Assembly: GCA_963763135.1 (NCBI GenBank)
Contig: CAVXNJ010000004.1
Span: 1,302,001-1,366,000, forward strand
Origin: JANMZO01 sp963763135
GTDB taxonomy: Bacteria > Actinomycetota > Acidimicrobiia > Acidimicrobiales > JANYDT01
Direction: 5' to 3'
Length of the DNA: 64,000 nt
Below the pieces are notes generated by a model. It did no database searches and was not told the origin of the DNA. It saw only the letters and a program-made list of their open reading frames with translations. Below, piece after piece: positions 61,101-64,000 of the stretch. Every line of letters begins with the position of its first letter. Position 1 is the first letter of the stretch. Position numbers and translations under genes: made by a program.

Positions 61101-61517
61101 ATGCCTGTTGAATTGCCCGCACTGGCCGCCGCCATCCGGCGAAATTGGAGCCTCGATACGTGCGACACCGTCGACGTGCGCGACTGGCACCCGGGCAACC
61201 CCTCACGCGGTCAATGCGGCGTGACTGCGTTCGTTTTACAGGAAATTCTCGGTGGTGATCTGTTGGTCGCTGATGTTCTGTACGACTCGGGGGCTTTGCA
61301 GGGCGTGCACTACTGGAACCGCCTACCGAACGGCACCGAAGTGGATCTCACCCGTGAACAATTCGCACCGCATGAACTCGTGCAGAACCCGATCACCATC
61401 CACCGTGAACGGCGACTCCCCGGCCGCCTTGCTGAACAGTACGAGCGCTTACGTTCTGCCGTTTTGGCGGACCTCGGCATCCAGGACTCGCAACTGACCA
61501 TTCGGTTTGCCGACTGA
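61101..61517 (+). CDS. YunG-like protein of unknown function
   Basis: The 138-residue protein resembles the YunG family: IRRNWSLDTCDTVDVRDWHPGNPSRGQCGVTAFVLQEILGGDLLVADV, HYWNRLPNGTEVDLTREQF. The conserved Cys in GQCGVTA, the His in HYWN and the Asp in VDLT suggest a papain-like catalytic triad, which is my inference. It is short and soluble, without signal peptide. Confidence 0.75.
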   Translation: MPVELPALAAAIRRNWSLDTCDTVDVRDWHPGNPSRGQCGVTAFVLQEILGGDLLVADVLYDSGALQGVHYWNRLPNGTEVDLTREQFAPHELVQNPITIHRERRLPGRLAEQYERLRSAVLADLGIQDSQLTIRFAD

Positions 61518-61536
61518 CGCCTGCCGATCAACGGCT

Positions 61537-61575
61537 GTCACCTTTTGTGTTGTTTGTTTTGTGTTGTTTGGTGAC
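61537..61575. terminator. T/G-rich duplicated loop inside an inverted repeat
   Basis: TTTTGTGTTGTTTG is perfectly duplicated head to tail (61543-61556 and 61557-61570) and enclosed by GTCACC (61537-61542) and GGTGAC (61570-61575). It sits between the convergent YunG-like and aminotransferase genes. The T-rich plus strand could serve termination of the YunG-like transcript. Composition is strikingly unlike the GC-rich surroundings. Confidence 0.5.
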
Positions 61576-61581
61576 GTTCCC

Positions 61582-62850
61582 TCAAACCGGTAGCGGGTCA
61601 GCGGCCCACCGATCGATATGCGCGCAGAAGTCTTCGATCTGTTGCGGGGTCACTTCGAGCGACAGGGCGATCATCCCGCGGCGAGCTATGTAGAACCCGG
61701 CGTCGACACACGCGTGGAACAGCAATTCCATCCACGCGTCGCTACCCATCACAAAGTTCATCATCGAACCGCGTCCCCGAACGGCGAACGGAAGGCCCCG
61801 AGCCACGAAGAGATCGTTGAGCCGCTCGCGAAGCTGGTCACCACGTTCGTTCAGGGCAATCAGAGCCTCCGGCGTCACGACGTGCTTCAGCGCCGCCACA
61901 CCGGCTGCCATCGAAATCACGTTGTTGTTGAATGTGCCGGCCTGCGTGAGCACGCCACCTTTGTCGGCATCGAATGCTTCCATGATGGCCAACGATCCAC
62001 CGAATGCGCCGAACGACATGCCGCCGCCCAGGTATTTTCCGAGCGTGGTCATATCGGGTCGCACGCCCCACAGGGCTTGCGCTCCGCCCGGGCTGAGCCT
62101 CGACGTCATCACCTCGTCGAAGATGAGAACCGAGCCGTGTTCGGAACACAACCGGCGCATCGCTTCAGCGAATTCCTGATTCGCGGGAATACAGCCACCG
62201 GATCCCTGCACCAGCTCAACGGCGACCGCTGCGATTTCCCGACCCCGCGCTGCGAACGTGGCCTCGAGCGCTGCGACATCGTTGTACGGCAGCACGACGA
62301 AGTCATGCGGAACGTTCAACGGGCTACCTCCGTGCCCGAAAGACAGGACGCCCCCGTGGTATCCGTTGTCGAACACCACGATCGTGGGTCGACCGGTCAC
62401 ATACTTCGCCGTTCCGAATGCCATGAGGTTGGCTTCGGTCCCGGAATTGGTGAACCGCATCAGCTGCATTGACGGAAAGCGTGCTTGGATCAACTGAGCC
62501 AACTCGATCTCCGCCTCATGCGTCGCCCCGATCGACCATCCCTGGTCCAGCCGCTCGACGATGGCGTCTCGAACCGCCTTCGGTGAGTGGCCCAGCAGGC
62601 CAGCGGTGTAGTTCCCGAGCAGGTCGACGTAACTGAGGCCATCGACGTCGGTAACGATCGAACCCGATGCCGTCGAAACCCGAAATGGGTAGGGCTTGAA
62701 GTGAAGCACGGTTCGGGTGTTTCCTCCGGGCATCACCGCACACGCAGCCCGGTGCATCTGGGCGCTGAGCGGCCGTCGGTCGGTGTAGCGATCGTGGGCC
62801 CGGGCAATTGCGGTGTCGAGTTCGACGGTGTCGGGCAGCGAGGCATTCAT
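61582..62850 (-). CDS. Class III aminotransferase, glutamate-1-semialdehyde-aminomutase-like
   Basis: The 422-residue PLP enzyme has MPGGNTRTVLHFKPYPFRV, FTNSGTEANLMAFGTAKYVTGRPTIVVFDNGYHG, AVAVELVQGSGGCIPANQEFAEAMR, LIFDEVMTSRLSPGGAQ and the PLP lysine in TTLGKYLGGGMSFGAFGG. The motifs are GSA-aminomutase-like, but the substrate loops differ from true HemL and the context is catabolic, so a beta-amino-acid or similar aminotransferase is more likely than heme synthesis. ATG 62850 is used; the longer frame upstream overlaps the divergent hydrolase. Confidence 0.8.
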   Translation of the reverse strand: MNASLPDTVELDTAIARAHDRYTDRRPLSAQMHRAACAVMPGGNTRTVLHFKPYPFRVSTASGSIVTDVDGLSYVDLLGNYTAGLLGHSPKAVRDAIVERLDQGWSIGATHEAEIELAQLIQARFPSMQLMRFTNSGTEANLMAFGTAKYVTGRPTIVVFDNGYHGGVLSFGHGGSPLNVPHDFVVLPYNDVAALEATFAARGREIAAVAVELVQGSGGCIPANQEFAEAMRRLCSEHGSVLIFDEVMTSRLSPGGAQALWGVRPDMTTLGKYLGGGMSFGAFGGSLAIMEAFDADKGGVLTQAGTFNNNVISMAAGVAALKHVVTPEALIALNERGDQLRERLNDLFVARGLPFAVRGRGSMMNFVMGSDAWMELLFHACVDAGFYIARRGMIALSLEVTPQQIEDFCAHIDRWAADPLPV

Positions 62851-62931
62851 AGCGCAATCATGACCGCGCCAGGGCCTGGTGGCGAGCCAGCATTCGTCGA
62901 AATCCGAATGAATCGGTAGGGTTTGCGTCCG

Positions 62932-63600
62932 ATGACTACGACCACCAATCTCCACATTGAACGAACCGGCTCCGGAACGGGACCTGCAGTGATCGCCTCG
63001 CACGGGGTCGGCAGTGACACCACGATATGGGCGGCGCTGGCCCCCGTCGTTGCCGCCTCGCGAACGTTCATTGCGTGGGATCAGCCCGGTCATGGCCAGT
63101 CGGAGAAGGCGGACGATTCGGCCTACGGTCCAGGCCTGGCCTACGCATCGCTGGCGAGGGTGGCCGACCCCGAAGCGCCGGTCATCCTGCTCGGTCATTC
63201 TCTGGGCGGGTACCTGTCGTGCCGTTACGCCATCGAGTTTCCCGACCGGGTCAAGGCACTTATCCTCATCGCTACCGGGCCCGGCTTCCGGTCACCCGAC
63301 GCCCGCGAAAAGTGGAACACCGATGTACGGCGGGGCGCGGAGAAGCAGGGACGACCCGAGACCCTCGTCGGCCTGCACGAGGACTCGTACGTGATGGACC
63401 ATCTTGGTGATATCTCCTGCCCGGCCCTCGTGATCGTCGGCTCCGACGACGCCGCGTTTGTCGGGGCCACCGACTACATCGAGCGCAAAGTACCTGGAAT
63501 CGAGCGGATCACCATCGCTGATGCCGGCCACATGGTCCCGTCGACGCACGGTGAACTCCTAGGTGCGCATATCAACGATTTTCTGAGCCGGAAGTTGTAA
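62932..63600 (+). CDS. Alpha/beta hydrolase
   Basis: The 222-residue protein has SHGVGSDTTIWAALAPVV (oxyanion region), DQPGHGQSEKAD, the nucleophile elbow GHSLGGYLSCRYA, and acid and His in IVGSDDAAFVG and ADAGHMVPSTHGE. Enol-lactonase or esterase-type activity is possible. Start ATG 62932; TTG 62923 is also in frame. Divergent from the aminotransferase, and followed by the CoA-transferase gene, perhaps one catabolic unit. Confidence 0.82.
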   Translation: MTTTTNLHIERTGSGTGPAVIASHGVGSDTTIWAALAPVVAASRTFIAWDQPGHGQSEKADDSAYGPGLAYASLARVADPEAPVILLGHSLGGYLSCRYAIEFPDRVKALILIATGPGFRSPDAREKWNTDVRRGAEKQGRPETLVGLHEDSYVMDHLGDISCPALVIVGSDDAAFVGATDYIERKVPGIERITIADAGHMVPSTHGELLGAHINDFLSRKL

Positions 63601-63666
63601 ACGCGAGTCCTCCATCCGATCCGCTACGACCCCAACTCCAGCCAACCAAAAAGGACCTCTTCAGAC

Positions 63667-64000
63667 ATGGGTGCACTTACCGGAATTCGCGTCCTCGACC
63701 TCGGCCTTCTCGTCCAGGGCCCACAATCGGCTGCAATGCTCAGCGATCTGGGTGCCGATGTGATCAAGGTCGAGCTGCCAGGGTTCGGCGACCAGGCTCG
63801 TTGGATCGGAGCGTCGCCGAGTGACCCTCGACCGCCGTATTTCCACGGTGTCAACCGGGGCAAGCGTTCGGTCACCGTCGATCTTCGTAAGCCTGAAGGA
63901 AAGGACGTGTTCTTCCGGCTGGTGGAGACCTCCGATGTCGTCATATCGAACTTCAAAGCGGGGACCATGGAGGAATGGGGACTCGGGTACTCGGTACTTT
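63667..64000 (+). CDS. Family III CoA-transferase (CaiB/BaiF), N-terminal part
   Basis: From ATG 63667 the frame stays open to the window end (111 residues). It reads MGALTGIRVLDLGLLVQGPQ and SAAMLSDLGADVIKVELPGFGDQ, then HGVNRGKRSVTVDLRKPEGKDVFFRLVETSDVVISNFKAGTMEEWGLGY. These are the hallmark family III N-terminal segments (LGADVIKVE, NRGKRSVTVDL). The catalytic Asp and the rest lie beyond the window. It transfers CoA between carboxylates; substrate not predictable. Confidence 0.88.
   Translation, partial: MGALTGIRVLDLGLLVQGPQSAAMLSDLGADVIKVELPGFGDQARWIGASPSDPRPPYFHGVNRGKRSVTVDLRKPEGKDVFFRLVETSDVVISNFKAGTMEEWGLGYSVL

Overview
The window is GC-rich (my impression is above 60 percent) and reads as one chromosome segment of an actinobacterium (Actinomycetota). 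The evidence is the gene content: a NucS/EndoMS mismatch endonuclease, a BldD-type regulator, an HrcA-DnaJ-RsmE block, a complete menF-menD-menH-menE-menG set, LytR-CpsA-Psr and DUF2079/PMT-type envelope proteins, and dense ATGA-coupled operons with many GTG starts. The mix would suit the Acidimicrobiia, but that placement is inference. No prophage, insertion sequence, CRISPR array, rRNA or tRNA gene was recognised.

Layout. 1-8.3 kb (minus): histidine/tryptophan cluster hisC, a 31-codon ORF, hisB, hisH, nucS, then hisF, a GroES-like gene, hisI, trpE, ygfZ and the start of a lipoprotein gene. 8.4-15.6 kb: DUF4397 surface protein, nth, rlmN, a degenerate rhomboid, a MaoC dehydratase, an LCP protein and ppk2. 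The divergent rhomboid/MaoC promoter region holds an array of about 67-bp hairpin repeats. 15.6-21.8 kb (minus): DUF2079 membrane protein, GT2 glycosyltransferase, serine hydrolase and ABC-F ATPase. 21.9-30.8 kb: menaquinone genes with small membrane proteins and a DUF4015 glycosidase-like protein. 30.8-36.1 kb (minus): hemW, bldD, rsmE, dnaJ, hrcA. 36.3-44.1 kb (minus): photolyase, a BMP-type ABC uptake system and an ABC exporter with a cyclic-nucleotide-binding tail. 44.2-49.1 kb: MFS transporter, cobS, cobO, selD and a Nudix hydrolase. 49.1-57.7 kb (minus): PMT-like glycosyltransferase, MFS transporter, a four-gene nucleotide-sugar operon and a histidine phosphatase. 57.8-64 kb: thioesterase, 8-oxoguanine-deaminase-like amidohydrolase, metallo-hydrolase, YunG-like protein, class III aminotransferase, hydrolase and the start of a CoA-transferase.

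Main observations. (1) selD carries an in-frame TGA exactly at the catalytic Cys/Sec position of SelD, followed by a SECIS-like hairpin, so it is very probably a selenoprotein gene and the organism should decode selenocysteine. (2) The BldD homologue has the c-di-GMP motif spacing but altered residues (RAN-X8-RRED against RGD-X8-RQDD). (3) An array of structured ~67-bp repeats fills a divergent promoter region. (4) A 31-codon ORF is coupled by ATGA overlaps at both ends inside the his operon. (5) Seven conserved genes (DUF2079, menG, hemW, hrcA, Nudix, PMT-like glycosyltransferase, rfbF) each carry one apparent single-base indel. Several are normally important genes, so sequence or assembly error is the likeliest explanation and should be excluded first.
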